Origin: Branchipolynoe longqiensis
Taxonomy: Eukaryota; Annelida; Polychaeta; Phyllodocida; Polynoidae
Length of the DNA: 64,000 bases
Assembly: GCA_030323885.1 (NCBI GenBank)
Contig: CM059200.1
Span: 186,001-250,000 of the forward strand
Direction of reading: 5' to 3'
The position numbers and the translations under genes are program-made. The notes beneath the pieces were generated by a model. That model saw nothing but the letters and a program-made list of their open reading frames with translations, was not told where the DNA came from and made no database searches. Below are positions 22,901 to 34,291 of the stretch, piece after piece; position 1 is the stretch's first letter, and every line of letters starts with the position of its first letter.

Positions 22901-25900
22901 TCAGATTCAGCATTATAGTACTTTGCATAAATTAGTCCATAGTAGGTACATATAAAAATAAATGTGAATAACAGAAGTAATAGTATGAATACTAATACTC
23001 TGTAGACAGACTAAGTTTTACATATTTGTTAGCATAATTTTCATGCAGTGATGAATTCGACACCTGATATATATTTTTTTATTTATAACTTTAATATAAA
23101 ATGTAGCTTGTTCGTAAACTATCCCTCCATGTTTGGTGTTACTGTGTTCGCATTAGTTATTTTATTTTATATATATATATATATAATGTTCTGCATACAA
23201 ACAACAAACAGGCTTAGATCGGCTATATGCTAGCAATATTACATCGTTGACTCTGTATATTAAGTATTTAATGTATTTAATCTATCCCACATATTGAATT
23301 CAAAATTTGATTTTGTGCTGAAGTGAGAATTTGCATCTCAACACCATACATCTACCCAAATGTTTTGTTCAACTTTTCTCTTGTAAGACCAAATCTTTTT
23401 TGCTTAAGGGGCTGTCACATTAGGGTTTTTTGCGGGAGCGTATGGCAGTGTAGGCGCGTTACGTCATATACGCCGTATACGCTACTCATACGCCGCCAGG
23501 TGACGGCTTATGTGAAGCGTATGAGGCATACACCGCCATACGCTTTCATAAATCCGTCCGTCCAAATTTTTTTGTGCATGCTCAAAAAATCTCGACCTAT
23601 GAGGGCGTATGGCCCAAACCGTCAAAAAATGTCACAGCACGCTCCCATACGCTCCTCGTAGGTTCCACATACGCTCAAAACCACCCGAACGGTCACAAAA
23701 TGTCATCATAGGCTGGCACGCGCAGGACCTACGTAGGTTTTCAATACGCTCCCGCCATACGCCGTAATGTGACAGGGCCTTTACCTCTAATAAAAAAAAA
23801 TGTCCCCCTCCAAAATGTCGTCTAGACTTGAGGAAACAGCTTCAGCCACAGGATTGTGGATAGATGGAACTCCCTCCCTGAATCCGTTGTTTCCGCTGAA
23901 ACCATGAAGTGCTTCAAGTCCCGACTCGACATGTTTTGGATACAAGAATGATACAGATTACCATGACCGTCCATAGTAAAAGTTATTTATTGTAAGACAG
24001 CAGGCAATCAGCCTGCCAACTTCTGTGTACTTGGTATCAAGGTATCAATAAAATCCTATTTGAAATTGGTGTGTGTGTTAAAATGATGTTATTATTTATT
24101 ATTATTATTATTATCCTCTTCTTTGATGCAGGCTTGTGGTAGCCTATACAAAGCTCGTAGCTCTCAGCTCTAATGGTATGCAGCTTTATATGGATGAATG
24201 TTACATGGTTCATTTTGGCAGCTTTTGCAATTTGTTTAACGGTCAAAGGATGAAAAGAGAGAAAAAAATTCACCTGTGACAATGATATATGCACAACATA
24301 TAAACCTTCAGATGAATATGGATTCTGCCATTATTTGGAATATTTTCACTTTTGGTTTTTATGTCTCAGAAGTGGTACACACTTTATGAGAACAACCCAT
24401 TACCACTAGACTGCATGATTCAAGTATGTACCAATACAAACAATTATATGCTGATTCTGCACTCTAGGGGTTACGGTGCTGGTTCTGTAATCTGTCCGTT
24501 GGTCTTTAATACAAATTTTAGTGTGGTTTCTTTCCGTATATATATGTTTCAGATTAAATCACTGCAGAGAAATTATGCAATAAAATTTTGCTAACAAATA
24601 GTTTACATAATATATCAAATAAACTTCCTGTATCAGTATATTTACTACTCTCCCTTTTCTCCCCTGTCAACCAGCCATTTACAATACAGGAGCAGTCAGG
24701 CTATTTATGACCTCAGCACTCTCCCTGCACATATTTGATTACATTGACTGAAAAACTAGGTGACTGTGTGCTTGGTGGACATCCGTTAGATGGTAATTAT
24801 TCCCGCAGCCCAACACGACACGTCTGTCCGTGGTCGGGGCTGCTAAACTAATAGAGAGCAGTGTCTTACCCATTCAACTGGGTGATTCTGAATGCAGCTC
24901 CCATCTAACATTTCTACTTTGATTTCTAGAAGCGCTTTGCATCGGCTGCAGCAACACAACTCGCACCCAGGATCAAGACATTTAGCGTTTACAGATGGGT
25001 AGGTTACACACACTTTTGCTATTTTTCTTAATATTATTTTTGCTTTGATTTCTAATCAGACAAACATGTTTTATGTAAATAAATCATAGTAAGCTATACT
25101 AGTATGGGATGTTGATGTATTCATGGGGGGAGGGAAGGAATAATTGCATCAACGTTATGCTTTATCTCACCGTGTACGGTTTCAATGTTTTTGTGATAAG
25201 CTATTATAGCCGAGTACTTACATATTGTTAACTCATCATCATCATCATCATCAAGCTGTCAGTTGCAATGCGACAAAGACTGCTTTCATTACTTGACTGC
25301 CGCTCTCCATTTAGCTCTCTGCTGTGAGAGTTGCATCCATGAGTCGGTCTTAATGTCTCTCAGCTTCAGGTTTTCATTTCATGAAAGCTGCCTGCAAAAG
25401 TGTTGAAGTGCTGCTGGCTTTTGCCAGTGGCACTCTCTCAGGGAGCAAATAGAGGTTTCACACCGACAAGAACATGTCAAGACAGGCGCAAAACTATATG
25501 TCCCTGCATTGGCTGGTCGGAGATGGTGGGAGTTCCATACATCAACCGCCCTTAATGCTGCCACAGTGACGTGGTTTTCTGTTTAGGGTTTGCTCCCTTA
25601 GCCTTCGGTTCTGTCAAGAACCTGTACCACAAGGCAGTGGTTTACAACTCTGCAGGGCAGGGGCATCAAACTCCCTGAGGTATTGCAATACCTGCATACC
25701 TGCATATTGTTGACTAATTAAAGGTGCATAGTCTTGTAAAGGCTAGGGCTCGAATCTGTGGCTGTGTAGGCAGGCTATGGTGAAATCAATACAGACAAAG
25801 AGAAAGGAAGAGTATAAAGTGTAAAGGAGGAGAGAGTCAAGCCCTCTGGTTTATTATTTATATGGTTACATGGGTTCATTGTAGAGTATCACCCCACCCC

Positions 25901-28900
25901 TTTACCCAAATGGGAAACAAGCATTCTTGGCCCTACCAATAGGGATCCAGCATTCCTGGTCCCCATGGCTACCAGTGGTCTGCCCACCACCACCAAGCTG
26001 TATGGCCCCCATGGCCACCACCAACCTTGACCTTTGAGTGTGGTGATCACTATCCCAGCAGAGGGGGTAGGCCCTGAGTGCACCCACATCCAGACCTCCC
26101 AGCACCACTATGTCTATTTACATACCACTAGGGCACAACCAGCACATACTTATTATATACATACATGCGCCTGGTGACGTACACCCATCAGTAATAGAAC
26201 ATCTGCATCCCCCCCAAACCGTATATCGGAATATTTTACAATGGTATGAGAGCAACTGGCCTTTGATGACGCTGCAAGTTATACACAGCAGTGGAAATAC
26301 AAATTGGCAGAGTTGAGGGCATGGGGAATCGAATCACCTACCTTCAGATTAGGAGTCCGAGCTAGAAAAAAGTCAGACACTCTAACCACTCCACCACATA
26401 GACCGTACTACATGTTGGTGGTTAAATAAAGCTAAGCTCAAAACTCATATTTGGTTAATTGTTTTAGTTTGAACAAATTGAAGTAATTTTTTGTTATCAA
26501 CGGCTAACTTCGGAGATTTTGAAGTGAAAACGTGACAAATTACTTTTGGCATACATACAAATTTAGATTTGTAACTAAACACCTGTTTTAAGTTTGATCT
26601 CTTTATTGAAGTAGAACCATTATTAACCTAAGCAATACGATTCTCATATCACTCAGTGAGTGTTTATTTATATATATTCATTCTTCCAGAACCCAGAGAC
26701 CGCTGGGGACAAACCGCACATGCAAGACTATACTGTGGACCTCAACGCGTAAGTTACTAGTTCCATCATTTCTTCTAGTGAAAAGTTTAAATCTGTCACC
26801 ATAATGCTGATAAACTATCAATGGTCGCGATTTCTGATAATCGCCCGTCAGCTGCACAAGATTCTGCGAATATATGACAGCAACTGGTCAGTGGTGATAT
26901 TACCATAGATGTTGCTAGGATATAAAACCGAAACAAACTAAGCAAAAGCAGAGAATTGATTTCCGTGAATACACAAAAATTCTCCCATAAGCTTAGCACT
27001 GTCAGGGAATAACAGAAAATTCCCGTATGTCAGGTTTCATACCATGCTCTCCAAGCACCGTTTTGCACCATGCTTATGACCAATCGCTACCGACTCTGCT
27101 TGGTGTGCATTGTGCTGTCATCATTTTGACTGTATTGTCGCTCATCTCGGCATCATTAGAAATGAACATTTACTGATTTTCAACTTTTTTCTTTCAAGAC
27201 CAGTTTCACCCCCGTTAAACACTAAATACTATCATATTGTCATTTCTAAAGCTAAAATATATTCTCCACTCGCCACACCTATTATCGCTATTGTTTTGTT
27301 TTTTCCTGGACGAAAACAGTTAAACAGTTGTATTTGTTCCATGTCTAATAGTATAGAATCGAGATTTCTTTGAATGGCTTTTGTTTATTTATAAGCAAAT
27401 ATAGTGACTTGAATAAATTAACATCAGTAACTCATACGTGTCTGCTTTCGCTTCTTTAAGGTGTGGTCCGATGGTACTAGATGCCCTCATTAAGATCAAG
27501 AATGAAATGGACCCCACCTTGACCTTTCGCCGCTCGTGCCGGGAGGGCATTTGTGGGTCATGCTCGATGAATGTGGCAGGTGCTAACACGCTGGCCTGTC
27601 TGTGCACCATTGACATCAACACGAGCAAGACTACCAAGATCTACCCACTGCCCCATATGTACGTTGTCAAGGACCTGGTTGTTGTAAGTACACTTTGTCT
27701 ATTGTGCTTTTTATTCAATCATTTGTGTGTGTGCAGATTTAGGGCCTAGTCCACGAGCTATCTTATATTCAATTCAATTCACGACTTTATTTCAGACTTA
27801 GCATTACAACAGTTACATAAAGTGGTCCGTAGTGGGTACATATAAGAATAAATGTGAATAATATACAAGTAATATTATGAGCACTACCATACTAACCATT
27901 ATCAAAATGTAGGCCTATATACTGTAGTTTGTACCAATGCCTCCATATGTCAGAGATAAATCTGAGATCACTCTCTCCTATTTTCACAAGTCCCTGTACT
28001 ATCGCATTCTCTGACTTGTCAAGTCTAGTAATAAATTTGAATATTACTTATATTAGATTTTCTGATAACAGCCTGGAAGGTTGGAATATAAATATTGACA
28101 AATAGCTCACTATAATACTGATATAATTGAAGTTATTTGGTATTGAAGTTTGTTGGTAGAACAAAAGATTCTAGCAAATAATTTACATGGCATAAAATAC
28201 CACTTCCTGTGTCATGATGTAAGCAAGATTCGCACAGTTTTGGAAAGCCTGGCTATTGACCATCTTTTATGAACTTGAAGAATTGATTGTGTTTTTGAGG
28301 AGTTTCCCCCCATACTTATACTTGTCGCTTCCGAGCCAGGTGCCTGGCATTATTAGGATAGGGCAAGGACTGGTTGGCTCAGTGTCAGGATAATGTGACT
28401 GAGTGGGATATCAGGTCATGGTGCTGGCAGCCTGGTCTCCCAGTGGGGAAGCACTATAAAGTCACTATGAGTGTACACTGTCACAAGTCAGTCCCCGTCC
28501 TGATATTACCTTAGATGTTGCTAGGACGTAAAACTCCAACAACTAACCAACCCTAGCCTGGCCAAGGAACCTAATTAGTGGTTTGCTCCTACCAGCGTTG
28601 CCATCTCGGGAGACTCATATTGCTTCTCCGTCTGTAGGACATGGCCAACTTCTATGCACAGTACCGAAGCATCGAGCCCTACCTGAAGCGCAAGGACATG
28701 AAGGAAGAAGACATCGGGAAGAAGGAGCTCCCGCAGTCGCCCGAAGACCGCGTCAAGCTGGACGGGATGTATGAGTGCATCCTGTGCGCATGTTGTTCCA
28801 CCTCCTGCCCGTCCTACTGGTGGAACCAGGACAAGTACCTGGGGCCCGCCGTCATCATGCAGGCCTACAGGTCTGGGCGACATTTGAAAAGCACTTACTT

Positions 28901-31303
28901 AATGTGTTTGTAGTTTATTTAAGCAGCTCCAGTTATCTTAATGTTATAATTGAACAACTATTGGTGTTGTTTTGGGGGGGCGGGGGGCGTCCCTTAAAGT
29001 TGTCCGATAAAAGTATCAAATTTTCTAAAGCAAAGCACTCATCTAGATTGGAACCTACAAATCCAGCTTCGATACTGGTTCATTTATTCACTATTCGTTG
29101 CTGCATAGAACTATTAGAAGGGTCATGCAAAGTCAATTCAAGAGAACCTGTTAGTACTGTAGCCTTTATGGTCAGAGTTTTGAAAAGCACGCCAAAATTA
29201 ATTTGGCATGTTTACACTTCGAATATTTCCGTTGTCGCCACCGATGGACAACCATGAAGAAGATGGGTCAATAGACCCTGCCAGTTAAGCTAGTGACATC
29301 TATCGGCAGAATCTGGAACCACTCTATTCGGGTACTTTCCCCGAGTGCCTGTGATTTCACATGCTATTTCTCTGTAACGAATGCAGGGGAAAATTATCAA
29401 ATGTCTGATTATATTCAGATATTCATATCGCAACAGGCATCAAGCTATTGTCCTTGTAATATATATATTTTAATATATATAAAAGACAACTATATTGTAT
29501 TTTTCTTCTGGAATTTCACTGCTGCTGTCTTCACGTGTATTTCACCACACCAGTTAAGCTAGTGACATTTATCGGCAGAATCTGAAACCACTATACGGGT
29601 ACTTTCCAGATTAACTGGCGGGGTCTATTGGCCTGTTCTTATCAATTGCTAGCTGGCACCATGGGCTTGCTGATAGTTTGTCTATTGTTCAGGTGGATGA
29701 TGGACTCCCGCGACGACTATGGCAAAGAACGAATGGATGCTCTCAGCGACAAATGGTCCATGTACAAGTGCCACACCATTATGAACTGTACTGCTTCCTG
29801 TCCCAAGGTACATCTTGCACTGGAAGGCTGGCTAAGTTTGGCTTATTTTTATCTGATCATTTGTCTTATGATCTCCTTTAGAGGCTAACTAAAAGCTGGA
29901 TCATCTGATGGTATGCAGTTTTCCCCCGCGCGTCCCTTTTTTTTGGGGGGGGGGGGCTTTTTGGGTGGTAAGTAGATGATTTTTACCACCAACCCGACCT
30001 CTAATGACGTTTTTGGTGCACCCTGAGAACTTATGCCCTGGATAGTTAGTATGCAAAACTAAATCCAGCACAAAACTACCAAAAATAGAATAGAAATACC
30101 AAATCTAATGTATTGTTGTAGATTTTTTTTTTTTATAAAGAAAGGTGAGATCTTCCATTCGGTACCAGTTTAAAACATGCCTTACTGTTACTAATATCCT
30201 GTCAACATATTTTATACCTGCATTTAGATCTAGAAGTGTCTAAACCTGGAATAAGTAACTTTGGTGTCGTCAGTTTTTGTGTGTAATGGTTCATGGCAAG
30301 AAAAGAGAATGGGTAGTTACTTTGATGAGCGTTTTTTCATATTTTATTCATGCTTCCATTAAAAAGAAAAAAGAGTGGATATGTTCCAGCAGCCATTTCA
30401 TTTGTATGAAAGCTTCTCACGCAATTGTTGACAAAATGTTTTTTTTTTCATTTAGTTCTAGTTAATTCTAAAACTAGATAATTCTTTATTTAAATCTAAG
30501 TATGTCTAGAATTACCACTTTTGCTGTCAGTTGCTACCTATGTTTATAATTCTGTCAGTTGCTACCTATGTTTATAATTCTGATCAAAAAGCCATGGCAA
30601 CGTCACATAATGATGGTCACTTTCCTCATTAACAAAAAATACTTTTTTTAAAGAATTATTCAATCACTATTACATTATATGGTAACTTATACCAACGCAG
30701 TACCCTTTAAAAATCAACCCGCAAACAGGAGTTTCAACTGAAAATCATTTATTAGTATTAGGTCAGACGGAATAGTCGAATGAGTTAAGTGCCCGCTTGC
30801 CATGTGTCAGGTGGTGGGTTCGAGACTGGCTGGGTCAAACCTATGACTTAAAAAGTGATACTTTTCACCACTACCTAGCCTGGTACTCGGCATTATCCTG
30901 GATAGGACACGCAGCAATGGAATGCGGAAGACCAATTGTCCGCAGTTAAAGTTGTCCCTGCTTTATCAACCAATGTAGCAAAACAAAAATAAAAATATAC
31001 ATTGGGTTGATACCAAGACTTAGCTGTTTATGGTAGCTTTTTCTGGTAAATGACATTTCTCTATCCTTCAGCTTTGTTAAAACCAAGTTGTAACTATATC
31101 ATATTGTTTTATTGGATAGCGCCTTAGAAAGGCCCCAGCTTGTGAATTGGATATGTATTTAGTGAATAATACGTATTGCTTTCCTTTAAATGTTTTAGAA
31201 ATAATTTTCTGTTTTTTTACAGGGCCTAAACCCCGGTGCAGCAATAGCAGAGGTAAAGAAATTGTTGATCGGACGGGAGTCGGCAGGTATACCGCGGCAG
31301 TGA
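19953..31303 (+). CDS. SDHB: Succinate dehydrogenase iron-sulfur subunit, complete
   Basis: Seven exons: 19953-20018, 24930-24998, 26690-26748, 27461-27683, 28638-28870, 29693-29807, 31223-31303; every junction is GT/AG and in phase, giving 281 residues, about the vertebrate length. Complex II subunit on the matrix side of the mitochondrial inner membrane: passes electrons from the flavoprotein to ubiquinone. Exon 1 and part of exon 2 encode a basic targeting presequence. Exon 4 has the [2Fe-2S] ligands CREGICGSC plus a Cys 12 residues on. Exon 5 has [12 protein letters not shown] ([4Fe-4S]). Exon 6 has [12 protein letters not shown] ([3Fe-4S] and [4Fe-4S]). The C-terminus is short, ending GIPRQ. 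All cluster cysteines are present, so it should be functional. The first ATG is used; context ccATGG is strong. The introns are packed with MITEs, SINEs and other repeats. Confidence 0.97.
20836..22040. mobile_element. 1.2-kb TIR element in SDHB intron 1
   Basis: Left end ggggccgtatgcaccaatcg, right end its complement cgattggtgcatacggcccc. Interior has a repeated block (cgccataaatgaaatttg near 21068, again near 21280) and no transposase. A related element is nested at 21488-21985. Confidence 0.85.
21488..21985. mobile_element. Related MITE nested in the 1.2-kb element
   Basis: Ends gggcccgtatgcaggagtca and the complement tgcatacgggccc. Its middle contains an inverted version of the gtttactttacgttcgtcga block found in the host element, so guest and host belong to one superfamily. 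Confidence 0.85.
22198..22493 (+). mobile_element. MITE-C
   Basis: Ends ttaaagttgcatagtccgat and atcggactatgctgctttaa. Other copies: 39803-40133, 53460-53813, 55659-56012, 57340-57674, 60084-60438, 10345-10814. Flanking TTA/TAA suggests a PIF/Harbinger-type origin. Confidence 0.9.
22505..22815 (+). mobile_element. SINE-A copy
   Basis: tRNA-like head (gtgcgggagatcggaaattc) plus complete body ending ccttagatgttgccaggacg and an aaccaacc tail. SDHB intron 1. Confidence 0.9.
22880..23010 (+). repeat. Short interspersed repeat, shared with 27768-27890
   Basis: Contains actttatttcaga and gtgggtacatataa-type sequence found again in SDHB intron 4. No coding content. Possibly a LINE 3'UTR piece. Confidence 0.65.
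23407..23780. mobile_element. MITE with TTA duplication
   Basis: Ends aggggctgtcacatta and taatgtgacagggcct, flanked by TTA at 23404-23406 and 23781-23783. Interior is rich in cgtatac/gcgtatg motifs. Short inverted ends and a 3-bp TWA target point to PIF/Harbinger. Confidence 0.85.
23795..24056 (+). pseudogene. LINE C-terminal tail and 3'UTR
   Basis: 23855-23950 encodes [20 protein letters not shown] then FKSRLDMFW and a stop, the C-terminal signature of CR1/L2-like LINEs. It ends near caaggtatcaataaaatcct. SDHB intron 1. Confidence 0.8.
24057..24929. other. Unassigned sequence, SDHB intron 1 end
   Basis: (TTA)n near 24090-24115. Nothing else recognised before exon 2. Confidence 0.4.
25232..25700 (+). 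repeat. Interspersed repeat R2, longest copy
   Basis: Complete family member: (CAT)n, aagctgtcagttgcaatgcg, the ctctccatttagctctctgc segment that copy 1 lacks, then the rest to gcatacctgcatat. SDHB intron 2. Confidence 0.85.
25735..26240 (+). repeat. Interspersed repeat R1, copy 3
   Basis: Starts aggctagggctcgaatctgt and ends gaatattttaca. SDHB intron 2. Confidence 0.85.
26260..26410 (-). mobile_element. tRNA-derived repeat
   Basis: Contains atacacagcagtggaaatac followed by an inverted tRNA-like part (ctctaaccactccaccac; gaatcgaatcac). The first part recurs at 34190-34290 after the ORF at 33361. It is not an intact tRNA because the anticodon arm is interrupted near 26360. Confidence 0.65.
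28315..28556 (+). mobile_element. SINE-A body
   Basis: tacttgtcgcttccgagcca through ttagatgttgctaggacgta and an aactccaacaacta tail. The head is missing. It ends about 80 bp before SDHB exon 5. Confidence 0.9.
29266..29633. mobile_element. MITE beside SDHB exon 6
   Basis: Ends ggtcaatagaccctgccagt and its near complement actggcggggtctattggcc. A subterminal block (gacatctatcggcagaatct) is repeated directly at both ends. The right end lies 59 bp before exon 6. Confidence 0.8.
30768..30990 (+). mobile_element. SINE-B copy
   Basis: Head gtgcccgcttgccatgtgtc, B-box ggtgggttcgagactgg, body, and 3' end gaccaattgtccgcagttaa. SDHB intron 6. Confidence 0.85.
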
Positions 31304-31777
31304 GATGACGTCACTGTTCGGAGATGAACTAACATTGCACAAAAATGCATAATCTAAATGCGTAGAAAAAGGAAACTGGACATTTGCTTTACACAACATT
31401 TATATGGAGAGATGTCAAAGTTGATAACTTGGAAGACGAAAACGATGGCAATGACAAGTTATCGACATTTCATTGGCTCTGAGTACAAATTTGGGCAGTC
31501 ATCAAATTTCCTGAATAAATCCTTATGGATTTGATATATATCAACTTCGTTTTTGTTTTTTCATTAGCTATTTTATGAGTATATTGGTTATTCTCTGAAA
31601 CTGGGCACCATGTGTTTGGTTTCCACATCACGGTGGTAATAATTAATTCTTTCTTTGTTTGGTAACAAGTCAAATAGTTATTGTTGCCTCTGTTAATGTG
31701 AAAATGAGCAAATTTACACATCGACACACTGCCTTTACCCAAACTTTGTTCTTTTATGACATAGTTTAACTGTAATC

Positions 31778-31783
31778 AATAAA
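31778..31783 (+). terminator. Candidate SDHB poly(A) signal
   Basis: AATAAA about 475 bp after the stop codon. It is the first clear hexamer seen in the 3' region; use is not proven. Confidence 0.45.
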
Positions 31784-32120
31784 AAACAGTTTGAATTTGT
31801 TGTGGATGTTAAAATGATGTTCTTGATGTGTGTTTGATTTCCATGTTACACAAGGGGTATTGAATTGCTCAATTTGTATAAGATCAAAATCAAAAAGTGA
31901 ATTGGCCTTTTTTAAACTGACCTATGCGTAACTACTCCTCCACTCATCTAATTACATGTGCATCTAATCCCGACCTGATATCACCTTAGATGTTTCCTAG
32001 ACGTAAAACTCAAACATTGCATCTAAATCTCTAATCCTACTTCCCCTTGGAAATAGTGTTGAAACGAAGTCTAAATGTTCAATGCTGAATGGAATTAAAC
32101 AAATTATACATTAAAACCTC

Positions 32121-32430
32121 TAACGGTTGTCACACATCAGCAGATTGGGGAAATGGAAAGAAACCGAACAAAGTCCGTTGATATCTGGTTTATGTCTGTT
32201 GCATATCCATTGATATCCAGCCCGATCCATTGCAAGTTTTGAGCATGCACAGAACTTGTAAAGGGATTGCGCCGGACTGACCTATGTGGTTATTATCTGT
32301 TACCATCCGTTCCATATCCATTACCCTCCATTACATAATCGATACATTTCAAGTCTGAATAAGACGGACTAGAATATTCTTTGTCCAGTTCTGTCCGTTG
32401 CTCAATCTGCCATATTGTGACAGGAACTTA
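32121..32430. mobile_element. MITE (gttgtcacacat ends)
   Basis: Left end taacggttgtcacacatcag then cagattggggaaatgg; right end the diverged complement (caatctgccatattgtgaca). Interior is rich in ccgttgatatc/ccattgatatc echoes. It abuts the next MITE. Confidence 0.75.
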
Positions 32431-32608
32431 ACCAACCAACTTCACAGATCGACGACTCCCCTGTATTGATCGCTTTATTTATGTCCCAAATGATTGCCCA
32501 TACAATACCATTGCAATGGTATTCTAACTCTCTAAACCTAGCACCTCCCTAAATGGACCATTTAAAGTCGGTCCCATGGTCAGTCGATTTAGAGAGGTTT
32601 TACGGTAT
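32428..32608 (-). mobile_element. Pogo-like MITE, copy 1
   Basis: Reverse-complement match to 49502-49697. The intact end reads gtcgatttagagaggtttta and abuts TATA, fitting a TA target. The other end is damaged. Confidence 0.75.
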
Positions 32609-33360
32609 AATAAAACCGAACATTTATCTCGTATGTGTCCCGCCTCTGGCTAGCCGTAGGCTAGGGAGAAGGAAGCACATCCGGGTCCAGCAATTAGCAT
32701 AAGTGACTCACAACGGGAGGACGTTTTGTGAGTTGCTCCAACAGGATTTATCTACTACTACTGCTTTTGTTCAAAAGTAAGTACCTTTTATTAGCCTACT
32801 TTGTTTATGATGCTTTATAGCATCACCGTATGAAAGTTCAGAACTTTCTCACGTCCAATTTGGACTTTGTACGTGTTTTTTAACTTACGGATAGAACTTT
32901 GGGTGCCGCTGGCACTAACGAAACCGATACTGCAGTTCTATCGACACCTGTTTTTCAGACAGGGAGAAATGGCAACCCGAGTTGCTCATTTCCTAAGAAA
33001 AGTCTCCCGGATCCTAATAGAGGATGATGTTGGGGATGCTTCTGGGTGTTTTTTATAAACACCCCAGACCGGTTTAAGGCGAACCTCCGAGTTTCGTAAT
33101 ATTTTCTCCAACTTGTTGGCGCTGTAGCCACGGGTGGGAGAAGTGTACGGAACAGAGAGAGTGGGCGATCTCACGATCGATACCCCCCGTTTGGTTGGTT
33201 TCGTTACCACACACCTACGGCAAAATTTAGCTTCACGCCTGTACTGACACGTTGGAATACACGTTCTCTGTACCTTGTTCCTCAACCCAGTTTACTGGCT
33301 TACACTTGTGTAGTTGAGATGATTCCGGTTTAGTAACGCTTTATTTCGTTACAGGAACCG

Positions 33361-34194
33361 ATGGCCACTCGCCGGAATAAGACGCCCGCTGCAGCGGTCG
33401 GCGTCCCTCCTACGGATTACGATTCGTCACCACCGGCTACGGCTCCGCCGTCCCCACAGCCCGGGCCACATGCCTCTGATCAGGACAGTGATCAGCCCCC
33501 TCAACCTGTAGGTTGGGAGGCTAAGATGGCGGCTATGGTGGAGGAGAAAATGCGCCAATTCCAGGCTCATACCTTTGTAGACCCTTCCCAAATCCCTGAT
33601 GAGGATTGGGAAGACTTCTCGGAAGACGAGGAAGACACGGTTTCGGCACCTGAGGTTCCGAAACCGAAAGCGCGCGGCAAGAAACGTCGCCCGGTTAGCA
33701 GCTCGGGAGACGAGTTCACCAAGAAGGCTAACACTAAGCGCTCCAAAAAGTCCAAGAAAAAGAAAAAGAAAAAGAAAGACTCGTCCTCGGACTCGTCAGA
33801 CGACTCTTCTTCCACGGAGTCTGATTCTGATACGGAACGCGCAGGCGTTTACGCCAAAATAGGGGCTAAAGTAGGCAAGAAAATTGTCCAAAAGAAAGCT
33901 AACAAGGTGCGTACCACTACTATGATGCGCAAAACGGTGAATGGCCATTTCACCACCTTTAGGCCAGTGGAAGTCATCAACAAATTGACTGAACAGATCT
34001 CTGGAGTCAAGGGTATCCCCGCTACAGTGTCTAAGGAGATGGATGCGGGCATCCATTTGTCGGACGAGCGTCGCCGGTACGAAACTGCCCCCTGCGTTAT
34101 CCATAAGGCAGTTTTGGGGGCCTTGACGTCCATTATCCCTGTCGCTAACAGAATGCAAACCGAGAACAAGTTCTCGTCTTTGGCTCGGGTTTGA
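33361..34194 (+). CDS. Retroelement ORF1-like protein, probably truncated
   Basis: 277 codons from gATGG. The N-terminal third is Pro/Ala/Gln-rich with a run of acidic residues (EDWEDFSEDEEDT). Residues about 100-160 hold a basic tract with eight consecutive lysines and then a Ser/Asp-rich acidic stretch. The C-terminal part is more globular-looking (AVLGALTSIIPVANRM). The frame ends exactly where a repeat also seen at 26262 begins, so the natural C-terminus is probably lost. A GC-richer lead (32640-33360) precedes it. I do not recognise a domain; basic/acidic gag-like ORFs of DIRS or LTR elements are the best guess. A host nuclear protein is possible but there are no splice sites or neighbours to support it. 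Confidence 0.45.
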   Translation: MATRRNKTPAAAVGVPPTDYDSSPPATAPPSPQPGPHASDQDSDQPPQPVGWEAKMAAMVEEKMRQFQAHTFVDPSQIPDEDWEDFSEDEEDTVSAPEVPKPKARGKKRRPVSSSGDEFTKKANTKRSKKSKKKKKKKKDSSSDSSDDSSSTESDSDTERAGVYAKIGAKVGKKIVQKKANKVRTTTMMRKTVNGHFTTFRPVEVINKLTEQISGVKGIPATVSKEMDAGIHLSDERRRYETAPCVIHKAVLGALTSIIPVANRMQTENKFSSLARV

Positions 34195-34291
34195 TGACGC
34201 TGTAAGTTATACACAGCAGTGGAAATCCAAATTGGCAGAGCTGGGGGCACGGGGAATCGAACCGCCGGCCCTCAGATTAGGAGTCTGATTT

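Noticed and set aside
28775..29257. 160-codon plus-strand frame overlapping SDHB exon 5
   Set aside because: Out of frame with SDHB; continues into the intron past a good donor.
33567..34250. Minus-strand frames opposite the 33361 ORF
   Set aside because: Antisense shadows; Phe-rich where the sense strand has the lysine run.
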